NCBI RefSeq assembly: GCF_009831215.1
Contig: NZ_WUTW01000001.1
Span: 1,321,423-1,385,422, forward strand
DNA from: Actinomadura rayongensis
GTDB taxonomy: Bacteria; Actinomycetota; Actinomycetes; Streptosporangiales; Streptosporangiaceae
DNA: 64,000 nt
Direction: 5' to 3'
Shown: positions 28,541 through 37,415 of the stretch, one piece after another
Position numbering within the stretch: the first letter of the stretch is position 1
How the letters are laid out: every line of letters begins with the position of its first letter
Notes under the pieces: generated by a model
What the model was told of the DNA's origin: nothing
Databases searched by the model: none
What the model saw: only the letters and a program-made list of their open reading frames with translations
Position numbers and translations under genes: made by a program

Positions 28541-31500
28541 TTACCCGCGCAGCCGCAGTCCGCGCGGCGTCGGGTGGAAACCGGCGCTCTCCAGCGCGCC
28601 GGCGAGCGGGGAGTCGTTGATCGACGTGCCGTCGGCGCGCTCGACCGTGAGCTTGCCGAGCGCGCCGTCCCGGACGGCCAGCGCCAGCGCGTCCACCGCC
28701 GGTTGCAGGGTCTCCCGGTCGTCGGTCCAGGTCAGGAGGGTCTTGCCGCCGCGTTCGACGTACAGGACGAGCCGTCCGTCCACCAGCACGACGAGCGCGC
28801 CCGCCTTGCGGCCCGGCTTGTGGCCGGACACGGCCTCGCCCGCCCGCTCGGGCCACGGCAGCGCCGCGCCGTAGGGGTTCGCGGGGTCGGCGGCGGCCAG
28901 GACCAACGCGCGGCGGGCCGCGTGGCCGGGCGGGTCGGCCGGCGTCTCCCACAGGACGCCGATGTCGGCGGGCGGCCCCGTCTCGGCGGCCGGACGCAGG
29001 GCGCGCAGCCGGTCGACCGCGCCGGGCAGAGCGAACTGCGCCGCGCCGAGTCCTTCCACGAAGTAGCCGCGGCGGCAGCGGCCACTGTCCTCGAACGCGC
29101 GCAGCACCGGGTAGACGGCCGCGAACCCGCCCGGCGTCCGCTCGGCCGCGACCGCGCCCCGGATCACGATGCCGTACCGCTCCAGCAGCGCCTCGGCGAG
29201 CGCGTGGGCGCGCGGCGTCGCCGCCGTCGCCCGCTCCGGGACGGCCCACCAGCGTCCGGCTGCCGTCGGCGGGCCCGTCCGCGACGGCAGCACCGGCCGC
29301 CCGCGCCGGGACGGACGGGCGCGGTGCGCGGGACGTCCCGCGCCGATCGCCGCCCGCAGCGGGGCGAGGGTGTCGTTGGTGAGGCGTCCGGCCCACACCA
29401 GATCCCACAGGGCGGCCAGCAGTTCCTGGTCGTTCACCTGCGGCTGCACCCGCTCGGACAGGGCGCGGAAGAACAGCGCGCCGCCCTCGCCGAGAATGTC
29501 CAGCACCGCCTGGTGGACGGGCGTCAGCGTGATCTCGCCCGGATCGGGGAGCAGCAGCGGCGCCGTGTCCGCCAGGTACAGCGCCACCCAGCCGTCCCCG
29601 CCGGGCAGGCCGCCCTGACCGGCCCAGACGACCTCGCCCGCCGACGTCAGCTCGTCCAGCAGGGCCGGGGTGTAGCCGGGCACCCGGGACGGCAGGATCA
29701 GCGACTCCAGCGCCGACGCCGGGACCGCCGCGCCCTGCAACTGCTCGACGGCCTGCACGAGCGCGTCGATCCCGCGCAGTCGCGAGCCCCCGGACACGCC
29801 ATGCCAGACCGGGAGGAACCGGCCGAGCGCGTCCGGCGGCGACGGCTCCACCTCGGCGCGCAGCCGGGCCAGCGACCGGCGGCGCAGCGTCCGCAGCACG
29901 CCCGCGTCGCACCACTCGCCGGTCAGCGGGCCGCGCGCCGCCTCCACGGGCAGGAACTCGCCCGCGACGACGCGTCCCGCGCCCGCCAGCCGCCGCAGCG
30001 TCTCGACGACGACCGCGACGCCGAGCCCGAACCGCTCGGCGACCTCCTCGGCGCGGAACGGGCCGTGCGTCCGGGCGTGCCGGGACACCAGATCGCCCAG
30101 CGGGTCGTCCACGACCTCCAGGAACGCTTCGGGGATGCCGACCGGGAGCGGGGCGCCGAGCGCGTCCCGCAGGCGTCCGGCGTCCTCGATCGCCGTCCAG
30201 CGCTCCGCGCCGCCCACCCGCACCCGGATCGCCCGCCGGGACGCCTCCAGCTCCACCAGCCACGCCGCCGGATCGGCGGCCGACCGCGCCGCCGCCTCCG
30301 CCGTCGTCAGCGGGCCGAGGGCGCGCAGCAGGTCCGCGACGCCCTCCAGGTCGCGGGCGCGGCGGTCCTCGGCGAGCCGTTGCAGCTCGCGCTCGGTGTC
30401 CGCGACGACCTCCGCGTCCAGCAGCTCGCGCAGGTCGGCCTGGCCGAGCAGTTCGGCCAGCAGCGCCGAGTCCAGCGCGAGGGCCTGCGCGCGGCGCTCG
30501 GCGAGCGGCGAGTCGCCCTCGTACATGAACGCGCCGACGTAGTGGAACAGCAGCGACCGCGCGAACGGCGACGGCTGCGGCGTCTCCACCTCGACCAGCC
30601 GCACCTTGCGGCCCGCGAGGTCCCGCAGGACGTGGACGAGGCCCGGGACGTCGAACACGTCCTGGAGGCACTCGCGCATCGTCTCCAGCACGATCGGGAA
30701 CGACGGGTACCGGCTCGCGACCGATAGGAGCTGCGCCGCCCGCTGGCGCTGCTGCCACAGCGGCATCCGCCGGTCCGGACGGCGGCGCGGCAGCAGCAGC
30801 GACCGGGCCGCGCACTCGCGGAACCGGGCCGCGAACAGGGCCGAACCGCCCAGCTCGTCCACCACGATCCGCTCGATCTCGTCGGGGTCGAACACTGCGA
30901 GGTCCAGGCTCGGCGGCTCGTCCATGTCCGGAATGCGCAGGACGATCCCGTCGTCGGCGTGCATCGCCTGCGCGTCCACGCCGTAGCGCTCGCGCAGCCG
31001 GCCCGCGATCGCGAGCGCCCACGGCGCGTGGACCCGGCCGCCGAGCGGGGAGTGGACGACCATCCGCCAGTCGCCCAGCTCGTCGCGGAAGCGCTCCACC
31101 ACGAGCGTCCGGTCGTCGGGGACGTGGCCGGTCGCCTCCCGCTGCTCGGCCAGGTAGGCGACGAGGTTTCCGGCGGCCCGCTCGTCCAGGCCCGCCGCCG
31201 CGACGCGCTCCCGCGCCTGCTGCTCGGGCAGCCCGGCCAGCTCGCGGGTGAACGCGCCGAGCGCCCGGCCCAGCTCCGCCGGACGGCCCTGCGCGTCGCC
31301 GTGCCAGAACGGCAGCTTGCCCGGCTGGCCCGGCGCGGGCGACACGAGCACCCGGTCGGGCGTGATGTCCTCGATGCGCCACGAGCTGGCGCCGAGGACG
31401 AACACGTCCCCGACGCGCGACTCGTAGACCATCTCCTCGTCCAGCTCGCCCACGCGCGAGGACTTCTCGCCCACCAGGAACACGCCGAACAGGCCGCGGT

Positions 31501-33142
31501 CGGGGATCGTCCCGCCGCTGGTCACCGCGAGCCGCTGCGCGCCCGGACGGTCCCGCAGGACGCCCGTCACCCGGTCCCACACGAGGCGGGGGCGCAGCTC
31601 GCCGAACTCGTCGCTCGGGTACCGGCCCGCCAGCATGTCGAGCGTGGCCTCCAGCGCCGAGCGCGGCAGCGTCGCGTACGGGGCGGCGCGCTTCACGACG
31701 GTCTCCAGCTCGTCGACCGTCCACTCGTCCAGCGCGACCATCGCGACGATCTGCTGGGCCAGCACGTCCAGCGGGTTGCGCGGGTAGCGCAGCTCCTCGA
31801 TCTCGCCGGAGCGCATCCGCTCGGCGACCACGGCGGTCTGCACCAGGTCGCCGCGGTACTTCGGGAAGATCACGCCGCGCGACACCGCGCCGACCTGGTG
31901 CCCGGCGCGGCCGACCCGCTGGAGCCCGCTCGCCACCGACGGCGGCGACTCCACCTGGACGACGAGATCCACCGCGCCCATGTCGATGCCCAGTTCCAGG
32001 CTGGACGTCGCGACGACGGCGGGCAGCCGGCCCTGTTTCAGCGCGTCCTCGATCCCGGCCCGCTCCTCTTTGGACACCGAGCCGTGGTGGGCGCGGGCGA
32101 TCTCGGCGGGGACGCCGCGCGCCGCGCCCGCCTGCGCCATCGTCTCGGCCGGGGAGCGGACGGCGCGCGCCACGTCGTCCGGGCCGATCTTCGCCAGGCC
32201 CTCGCCCTCGGGGGCCGCCGCGCGCTCGAACGCCAGCTCGTTCAGCCGTCCGCACAGCCGCTCGGCCAGCCGCCGCGAGTTCGCGAACACCAGCGTGGAC
32301 CGGTGCTGCTCGATCAGGTCGAGGACGCGGTCCTCCACGTGCGGCCAGATGCTCCGCTGCCGAGGGTCGGCGGTGCCGGTGTCGTCGGTGAAAGCACCGA
32401 TCTCGCCCATGTCCTCCACCGGGACGACGATGTCGAGCGCGAACTCCTTGTCCGCCGGGGGCTGCACCGTCCGCGCCGGGCGGGCGCCGCCGAGGAACGC
32501 GGCCACCTCGTCCACCGGACGCACCGTCGCCGACAGGCCGATGCGCTGCGCGGGGCGTTCCAGCAGCGCGTCCAGCCGCTCCAGCGACAGCGCCAGATGC
32601 GCGCCGCGCTTGGTGCCCGCGACGGCGTGGACCTCGTCCACGATCACCGTCTCCACGCCCCGCAGCGCCTCCCGCGACTGCGCGGTGAGCAGCAGGAACA
32701 GCGACTCCGGCGTCGTGATCAGGATGTCGGGCGGACGGGTCGCCATGCGCCGCCGCTCGTCCGCCGGGGTGTCGCCGGACCGGATCCCGACCGTGATGTC
32801 CGGTTCGGGCAGGTCGAGGCGCCGCGCGGCCTGCCGGATGCCGGTGAGCGGGGCGCGCAGGTTGCGCTCCACGTCCACCGCGAGCGCCTTGAGCGGCGAC
32901 ACGTACAGGACGCGGCACCGGTGCCGGGGATCGTCCGGGACGGGCGCGGACGCCAGCCGGTCCAGCGACCACAGGAACGCCGCGAGCGTCTTGCCGGACC
33001 CGGTCGGCGCGACCACGAGCGTGTTCTCGCCCGCCGCGACCGACGTCCACGCGCCCTCCTGCGCCGCCGTGGGCGCGGCGAAGGCCCCCGCGAACCACGC
33101 CCGGGTCGCGGGGGAGAAGCGTTCGAGCACGTCAGCCGTCAT
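28541..33142 (-). CDS. lhr: Large ATP-dependent helicase Lhr
   Basis: A 1533-residue superfamily-2 3'-5' DNA/RNA helicase of the Lhr type, induced by DNA damage in actinobacteria. Motif I is APTGSGKT (residues 45-52) and motif II DEVH (169-172). [43 protein letters not shown] and QRVGRAGHQ complete the helicase core. The winged-helix and Lhr-specific beta-barrel domains follow. The C-terminal half (about residues 860-1533) is the full-length extension found in long actinobacterial Lhr. It precedes furA in the same direction, but the furA palindrome in the gap implies separate control. Confidence 0.95.
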   Translation of the reverse strand: MTADVLERFSPATRAWFAGAFAAPTAAQEGAWTSVAAGENTLVVAPTGSGKTLAAFLWSLDRLASAPVPDDPRHRCRVLYVSPLKALAVDVERNLRAPLTGIRQAARRLDLPEPDITVGIRSGDTPADERRRMATRPPDILITTPESLFLLLTAQSREALRGVETVIVDEVHAVAGTKRGAHLALSLERLDALLERPAQRIGLSATVRPVDEVAAFLGGARPARTVQPPADKEFALDIVVPVEDMGEIGAFTDDTGTADPRQRSIWPHVEDRVLDLIEQHRSTLVFANSRRLAERLCGRLNELAFERAAAPEGEGLAKIGPDDVARAVRSPAETMAQAGAARGVPAEIARAHHGSVSKEERAGIEDALKQGRLPAVVATSSLELGIDMGAVDLVVQVESPPSVASGLQRVGRAGHQVGAVSRGVIFPKYRGDLVQTAVVAERMRSGEIEELRYPRNPLDVLAQQIVAMVALDEWTVDELETVVKRAAPYATLPRSALEATLDMLAGRYPSDEFGELRPRLVWDRVTGVLRDRPGAQRLAVTSGGTIPDRGLFGVFLVGEKSSRVGELDEEMVYESRVGDVFVLGASSWRIEDITPDRVLVSPAPGQPGKLPFWHGDAQGRPAELGRALGAFTRELAGLPEQQARERVAAAGLDERAAGNLVAYLAEQREATGHVPDDRTLVVERFRDELGDWRMVVHSPLGGRVHAPWALAIAGRLRERYGVDAQAMHADDGIVLRIPDMDEPPSLDLAVFDPDEIERIVVDELGGSALFAARFRECAARSLLLPRRRPDRRMPLWQQRQRAAQLLSVASRYPSFPIVLETMRECLQDVFDVPGLVHVLRDLAGRKVRLVEVETPQPSPFARSLLFHYVGAFMYEGDSPLAERRAQALALDSALLAELLGQADLRELLDAEVVADTERELQRLAEDRRARDLEGVADLLRALGPLTTAEAAARSAADPAAWLVELEASRRAIRVRVGGAERWTAIEDAGRLRDALGAPLPVGIPEAFLEVVDDPLGDLVSRHARTHGPFRAEEVAERFGLGVAVVVETLRRLAGAGRVVAGEFLPVEAARGPLTGEWCDAGVLRTLRRRSLARLRAEVEPSPPDALGRFLPVWHGVSGGSRLRGIDALVQAVEQLQGAAVPASALESLILPSRVPGYTPALLDELTSAGEVVWAGQGGLPGGDGWVALYLADTAPLLLPDPGEITLTPVHQAVLDILGEGGALFFRALSERVQPQVNDQELLAALWDLVWAGRLTNDTLAPLRAAIGAGRPAHRARPSRRGRPVLPSRTGPPTAAGRWWAVPERATAATPRAHALAEALLERYGIVIRGAVAAERTPGGFAAVYPVLRAFEDSGRCRRGYFVEGLGAAQFALPGAVDRLRALRPAAETGPPADIGVLWETPADPPGHAARRALVLAAADPANPYGAALPWPERAGEAVSGHKPGRKAGALVVLVDGRLVLYVERGGKTLLTWTDDRETLQPAVDALALAVRDGALGKLTVERADGTSINDSPLAGALESAGFHPTPRGLRLRG

Positions 33143-33215
33143 GCCCCCATCCTGCCTCGCGGGTCCGACAGAACGGCAGGACGGGGCGGTCCCCGCCCTC
33201 GGCTACGGTGGGGCC

Positions 33216-33410
33216 GTGCGCCTCACACAGTTCTGGGAACGGATGGACCGGCAGTTCGGCGCGACCTACTCCCGGAGCGTCGCGAAGGACCACGTCCTCG
33301 CCGAGCTGGGCGGCCGGACGGTCGACCAGGCGTTCGCCGACGGCGAATCGGCCAAGACGATCTGGGCGGCCGTCGTGGCGTCCTTCGACGTGCCGTACGA
33401 GCTGCGCTGA
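33216..33410 (+). CDS. DUF3046 protein
   Basis: A 64-residue protein starting from GTG (MRLTQFWERMDRQFGATYSR) and containing AELGGRTVDQAFADGESAK. It matches the small DUF3046 family, which in actinobacteria sits upstream of recA-recX. Its function is unknown. Here three leftward genes separate it from recA. It ends 7 bases from the stop of the convergent synthetase-like gene. The GTG lies in a short gap after the divergent lhr start. Confidence 0.85.
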   Translation: MRLTQFWERMDRQFGATYSRSVAKDHVLAELGGRTVDQAFADGESAKTIWAAVVASFDVPYELR

Positions 33411-33417
33411 CGCCCGC

Positions 33418-34569
33418 TCAGCCCGTGATGCGGTGCGGGACGAACGACGACGTGTCGTCGGTGATCAGGCCCGCCGTCTCGCGGATCCCGAGGCCCGCCG
33501 CCTCGTCGGCCACCAGCCACGCACCGAGCACCGGGTGCTCACCGTCGAAGTCCGGCAGCGGATGGAACTGCTGGAAGACGTAGCCTTCGTGGCCGTACTC
33601 GCCGTCGGTGCGCTGCTCGCGTCCGTCCGGCGTCACGATCCGCATGCTCGCGCCCTCCCGGCCCAGCAGCGGCTTCTGGACGTAGGACGTGAGGTTCCCC
33701 GGCGTGTTCAGGTACGCGGGGAGCAGGTTCGGGTGGCCGGGGAACAACTCCCACAGCAGCACCAGCAGCGCCTTGTTCGACAGGACCATCTTCCAGATCG
33801 GCTCGATCCACGCCGTCGGCGCGTGCGGGACGTTGCGGCCGAACGGCTCGGCGACGATCCACTCCCACGGGTAGAGCTTGCACAGCGTGCGGATCTCGTC
33901 CTCGGCCAGGTCCACGAACCGGCCCCGGCCCGCGTGCCAGCCGATGTCCTCCATCGCGATGCCCGTGCCCGTCAGGCCCGCTTCCTCGGCGGTCTCCTGG
34001 AGGTAGGCGATCGTCATGACCTCTTCGCCGGTCTCGTCCTCGGTCGTCCACGCGAAGTGGACGGGACCCGGGCCCAAGGACATCTCCTTCCACCGGTCCA
34101 CCAACCGTTCGTGGATCGAGTTCCACTGGTCGTCGCCCGGATGGACGTCCTGCAGCCAGTACCACTGGACGACCGAACTCTCGACCAGGGACGTCGGGGT
34201 GTCGGCGTTGTACTCCAGCAGCTTCGCCGGGCCCGAGCCGTCGTAGCAGAGGTCGAACCGGCCGTACAGGTGCGGGTCGCGGCGCCGCCACGACGCCTCC
34301 ACCAGCGGCGCCACCCAGTCCGGGATGCCGAGGACGTGGTACCGGCCGGTCGTGACGACGTGCTCCACCGCCTGGAGGCACATGCGGTGCAGTTCCTCGA
34401 CGGTCTCCTCCAGCGCCAGCACCTCGTCCATGGAGAAGACGTAGTTCACCGACTCGTCCCAGTACGGACGGGTGAGGTGCGGGGGATGGGCCGTCTCGTG
34501 GAACGCCAGACCGTGTTCTTCCACCTTCTCGGCCCAGCCCTCACGGGGGACCGACCGTTCGCGCCGCAT
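33418..34569 (-). CDS. Glutathionylspermidine-synthase-like ATP-grasp ligase (YgiC/YjfC type)
   Basis: A 383-residue protein of the glutathionylspermidine-synthase family, C-N ligase domain only (no amidase half). Recognisable stretches are RFDLCYDGSGPAKLLEYNAD (substrate/nucleotide site), TPTSLVESSVVQWYWLQD and QKPLLGREGASMRI (ATP-grasp lysine/Gly loop), and FQQFHPLPDFDG. E. coli YgiC and YjfC are similar single-domain proteins. They do not make glutathionylspermidine and are thought to ligate a peptide to an amine or another acceptor. It is the third gene of a three-gene cluster with a YgiB-like lipoprotein gene 3 bases upstream and another ATP-grasp gene. Actinobacteria lack glutathione, so another substrate is expected. 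Confidence 0.85.
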   Translation of the reverse strand: MRRERSVPREGWAEKVEEHGLAFHETAHPPHLTRPYWDESVNYVFSMDEVLALEETVEELHRMCLQAVEHVVTTGRYHVLGIPDWVAPLVEASWRRRDPHLYGRFDLCYDGSGPAKLLEYNADTPTSLVESSVVQWYWLQDVHPGDDQWNSIHERLVDRWKEMSLGPGPVHFAWTTEDETGEEVMTIAYLQETAEEAGLTGTGIAMEDIGWHAGRGRFVDLAEDEIRTLCKLYPWEWIVAEPFGRNVPHAPTAWIEPIWKMVLSNKALLVLLWELFPGHPNLLPAYLNTPGNLTSYVQKPLLGREGASMRIVTPDGREQRTDGEYGHEGYVFQQFHPLPDFDGEHPVLGAWLVADEAAGLGIRETAGLITDDTSSFVPHRITG

Positions 34570-34572
34570 CGG

Positions 34573-34956
34573 TCAGCTCCCGCTCTTGCCGTGGCCGCCG
34601 AACCCGCCGCGGCTCAGCGTCGTCCCCGACCCGGACTTGATCTTGCCGCCGCTCGGCCCGCGCACACTGCCGCCCGTGACGAACCCGTTGCTCCCGCGCC
34701 GGCCGCCGTAGTACCAGAAGTAGCGGCCGTACCCGACCGTCCCGTTGTCGATGTCCGAACGGTTGCAGTACGAATCCGGGACGGTGCGGTAGCCGCTCTT
34801 GGTATTGGTGAACCCACCGCTCGACGTGCGGTCCACGCACCACGCGGTCGTGGACTTCGAGCTGCAGGCCACGAGCGTCAGAGAGAGGGCGCTCACCATG
34901 CCGATCTTCACGGCGCGGGAGCTGAGCCTGCGGGCCGGATCCTGTTCAGGGGGCAA
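34573..34956 (-). CDS. Small lipoprotein resembling YgiB (DUF1190-like)
   Basis: A 127-residue protein with a signal sequence ending in a lipobox (MVSALSLTLVAC), then a Cys-containing, Gly/Ser-rich mature part (CVDRTSSGGFTN, YCNRSDIDNG, YFWYYGGRRG) and the C-terminal motif TTLSRGGFGG. The TTxxRGGFG end matches E. coli YgiB, which is also encoded next to a glutathionylspermidine-synthase-like gene (ygiC). The start is most likely TTG 34956, which follows AAGGAACGTCCG. A GTG at 34911 is an alternative. It sits 3 bases before the ligase gene and is surely co-expressed with it. It may be the ligase's acceptor or target at the envelope. Confidence 0.65.
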   Translation of the reverse strand: MPPEQDPARRLSSRAVKIGMVSALSLTLVACSSKSTTAWCVDRTSSGGFTNTKSGYRTVPDSYCNRSDIDNGTVGYGRYFWYYGGRRGSNGFVTGGSVRGPSGGKIKSGSGTTLSRGGFGGHGKSGS

Positions 34957-35017
34957 CGGACGTTCCTTACTGCGAGGGGACGTGGTCCCTTCGACGGGGC
35001 CGGACCCCGTTCCGGTT

Positions 35018-35878
35018 TCATTCCGGAACGGGCAGATGAGCGTACAGATCCATCGGATCGACCGTCACCGGCAGATCGCTGACCTGACCGTCGCCGACCT
35101 CCACGACGCGCCACGCGCCGTCCCGGCGCTGTGCCAGGTCGGTGGTGATGAACCGGCAGCCGAGCGCCCGGACGGCCGGCGCCACGTCCATCAGGTCGGG
35201 CTCGGGTTCGACTCCGGGGCTGTCGGGATGCGGCCCCACGAGCACGGGCTCGCCGTCCACCCACCACACGCGCGACTCGCCCGCGCCGTCGAACTCCTCG
35301 AACTCGCGCACGACGACGCCGCCCGCCAGGAACTCCTCCTGCAGCGCGACCATCTCCGTCACCACCGCGCGCAGCGCCGCGACGTCCTTCACGTCCGGGA
35401 CGAAGCACGCCGCCTCCCACTCGTGCTTGCGGGACTTGACGTAGTCCTTCACGACCGCGGGCCCGGGCCGCAGCGGACGCACCAGGTCCGCCAGGTCGCC
35501 GACGTCGCCGCCGGGGGACAGCGGACGCCACACGCTGGCCGGGGTGATGCCCGCGAACGTGTCGTGCCAGCCCGGCAGCTCGTGCGCGCGCCGGTAGTCG
35601 TCGGGATGGGTGAGCAGGGTCGTCCCGCGTTCGCGCAGGGCCTTGGCCAGGGCGGCGTACGCGTCGCCCGACAGCATCCACCCTCGGTACCAGGCCGGAC
35701 CGAGGTCGCGCGGCACCGCGCGGACGGCGGCCCCGGCGTCGCCCCGGACGAGCGCGTCGTGGTCGATGAGGGCGATCTCGCCGTAGTGGTCCCGGACGGC
35801 GCCGGCCTCGCGGGCGAAGTGCCGGTCGACGACCCGGGGGCGGAGCGGATCGCCGCAGAAGAGGACGGTCAGCGTCAT
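35018..35878 (-). CDS. ATP-grasp domain protein (DUF4343-like)
   Basis: A 286-residue protein with ATP-grasp features: [19 protein letters not shown] (nucleotide-binding lysines), [19 protein letters not shown] and a metal-binding end [18 protein letters not shown]. This fits DUF4343-type ATP-grasp enzymes, thought to form amide bonds. The ATG at 35878 gives a clean beta-strand start ([15 protein letters not shown]). It is the first gene of the cluster with the YgiB-like lipoprotein (61-base gap) and the YgiC-like ligase. It is divergent from recA across 266 bases. Confidence 0.75.
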   Translation of the reverse strand: MTLTVLFCGDPLRPRVVDRHFAREAGAVRDHYGEIALIDHDALVRGDAGAAVRAVPRDLGPAWYRGWMLSGDAYAALAKALRERGTTLLTHPDDYRRAHELPGWHDTFAGITPASVWRPLSPGGDVGDLADLVRPLRPGPAVVKDYVKSRKHEWEAACFVPDVKDVAALRAVVTEMVALQEEFLAGGVVVREFEEFDGAGESRVWWVDGEPVLVGPHPDSPGVEPEPDLMDVAPAVRALGCRFITTDLAQRRDGAWRVVEVGDGQVSDLPVTVDPMDLYAHLPVPE

Positions 35879-35980
35879 GTTTCGGAACCCCCCGGGGACC
35901 GCGCCGGACTGCGCCAGCGTACGGCGTCGGACTCTCCGATGCACGGAGATTCCCGGCGGAATCGGTACACGCGGCCATGG

Positions 35981-35996
35981 TCGAACGAATGTTCGG
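35981..35996 (+). promoter_or_regulatory. LexA (SOS) box upstream of recA
   Basis: TCGAACGAATGTTCGG matches the actinobacterial SOS box TCGAAC-N4-GTTCGA with one mismatch at the last base. It lies about 150 bases before the recA start in the recA/ATP-grasp intergenic region. Confidence 0.8.
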
Positions 35997-36049
35997 TACG
36001 CTGGTCCCGGCGCGCGGCGTTATCCACAACCGCCCCGTCGACTCGAAAC

Positions 36050-36071
36050 TGTCGGCGGCTCCTCGTAACGT
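36050..36071 (+). promoter_or_regulatory. PafBC-dependent (RecA-NDp-type) promoter of recA
   Basis: TGTCGGCG-N8-TAACGT matches the LexA-independent damage promoter TGTCRGTG-N8-TAnnnT with one mismatch and exact spacing. The -10 hexamer TAACGT ends at 36071, about 73 bases before the recA ATG. Confidence 0.7.
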
Positions 36072-36144
36072 CGCTTCCGACACCGCCGCCACGGGCGGGG
36101 CGAGAGCCACCGGGCCGGCGACAGCATCAGACGAAGGGGCAGAC

Positions 36145-37266
36145 ATGGCAGCGAACGACCGGGAGAAGGCTCTCGAAACCGCCCTCGCCCAGATCGAGCG
36201 GCAGTTCGGCAAGGGCTCGGTCATGCGGATGGGCCAGGAGGCGCGCGCCCCGGTGGAGGTCATCCCGACCGGCGCCATCTCCCTCGACATCGCGCTCGGC
36301 ATCGGCGGCCTGCCGCGCGGGCGCATCGTGGAGGTCTACGGGCCGGAAGGGTCCGGCAAGACGTCCATCGCGCTGCACGCGGTGGCGAGCGTCCAGCGCA
36401 AGGGCGGCATCGCGGCGTTCGTGGACGCCGAGCACGCGCTGGACCCCGAGTACGCCGGCAAGCTCGGCGTCGACATCGACGCCCTGCTGGTCTCCCAGCC
36501 GGACACGGGCGAGCAGGCGCTGGAGATCACGGACATGCTGATCCGCTCCGGCTCGATCGACGTCGTCGTCATCGACTCGGTGGCGGCGCTCGTTCCCCGC
36601 GCGGAGATCGAGGGCGAGATGGGCGACAGCCACGTCGGCCTCCAGGCCCGGCTGATGTCGCAGGCGCTCCGGAAGCTGACCGGCGCGATCAACCAGACCA
36701 AGACCACCGTGATCTTCATCAACCAGCTCCGCGAGAAGGTCGGCGTGATGTTCGGCTCGCCCGAGACCACGACCGGCGGCAAGGCGCTGAAGTTCTACGC
36801 GTCCGTCCGGCTGGACGTGCGCCGCATCGAGACGCTGAAGGACGGCACCGAGGCGGTCGGCAACCGCGTCCGGGTGAAGGTCGTGAAGAACAAGATGGCC
36901 CCGCCGTTCCGGGTCGCCGACTTCGACCTGCTCTACGGCCAGGGCATCTCCCGCGAGGGCGGCCTGATCGACCTCGGCGTCGAGCACGGCTTCGTCCGCA
37001 AGTCGGGCGCCTGGTACACCTGCGACGGCGACCAGCTCGGTCAGGGCAAGGAGAACGCCCGCAACTTCCTCAAGGCCAACCCGGACATGGCCGACGGGAT
37101 CGAGAAGCGGATCAAGGAGAAGCTGGGGATCGGCCCCAAGGTGGACAAGGAGGCGACGGAGACCGCCGAGGCCGCCAAGCCGGTCGACGCCCCGGCCGTC
37201 CCGGCGCCCGCACCCGCCACGGGCCGCAAGAGCCGCGCCGCCAAGGCCGCCGCGGTCGAATCCTGA
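36145..37266 (+). CDS. recA: Recombinase RecA
   Basis: A 373-residue recombinase for strand exchange and LexA cleavage. Walker A is [42 protein letters not shown] (Walker B), loop 2 [21 protein letters not shown] and the C-terminal domain are normal. There is no intein. The C-terminus is Ala/Pro/Lys-rich ([20 protein letters not shown]), as in other high-GC actinobacteria. ATG 36145 follows GAAGGGGC and gives the typical [14 protein letters not shown] start. Upstream are an SOS box and a PafBC-type promoter, so both damage systems probably control it. recX follows after 149 bases. Confidence 0.98.
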   Translation: MAANDREKALETALAQIERQFGKGSVMRMGQEARAPVEVIPTGAISLDIALGIGGLPRGRIVEVYGPEGSGKTSIALHAVASVQRKGGIAAFVDAEHALDPEYAGKLGVDIDALLVSQPDTGEQALEITDMLIRSGSIDVVVIDSVAALVPRAEIEGEMGDSHVGLQARLMSQALRKLTGAINQTKTTVIFINQLREKVGVMFGSPETTTGGKALKFYASVRLDVRRIETLKDGTEAVGNRVRVKVVKNKMAPPFRVADFDLLYGQGISREGGLIDLGVEHGFVRKSGAWYTCDGDQLGQGKENARNFLKANPDMADGIEKRIKEKLGIGPKVDKEATETAEAAKPVDAPAVPAPAPATGRKSRAAKAAAVES

Positions 37267-37415
37267 CGGCCGATCCACCGGGAAGGGTGACGTCCGACGG
37301 TCGGCTGAGCGATGATCCCTGATGTGGGGCGGCGGCGCCCTTCCCGGTCCCGCGTGGGCGGCGGCCGGACCTTCCCCGAAGGCGCCGCCCCTCACGACGT
37401 CCCCGGGACACGCCC

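Noticed and set aside
36145..37266. RecA intein
   Set aside because: recA is 373 residues with uninterrupted motifs, so no intein is present.
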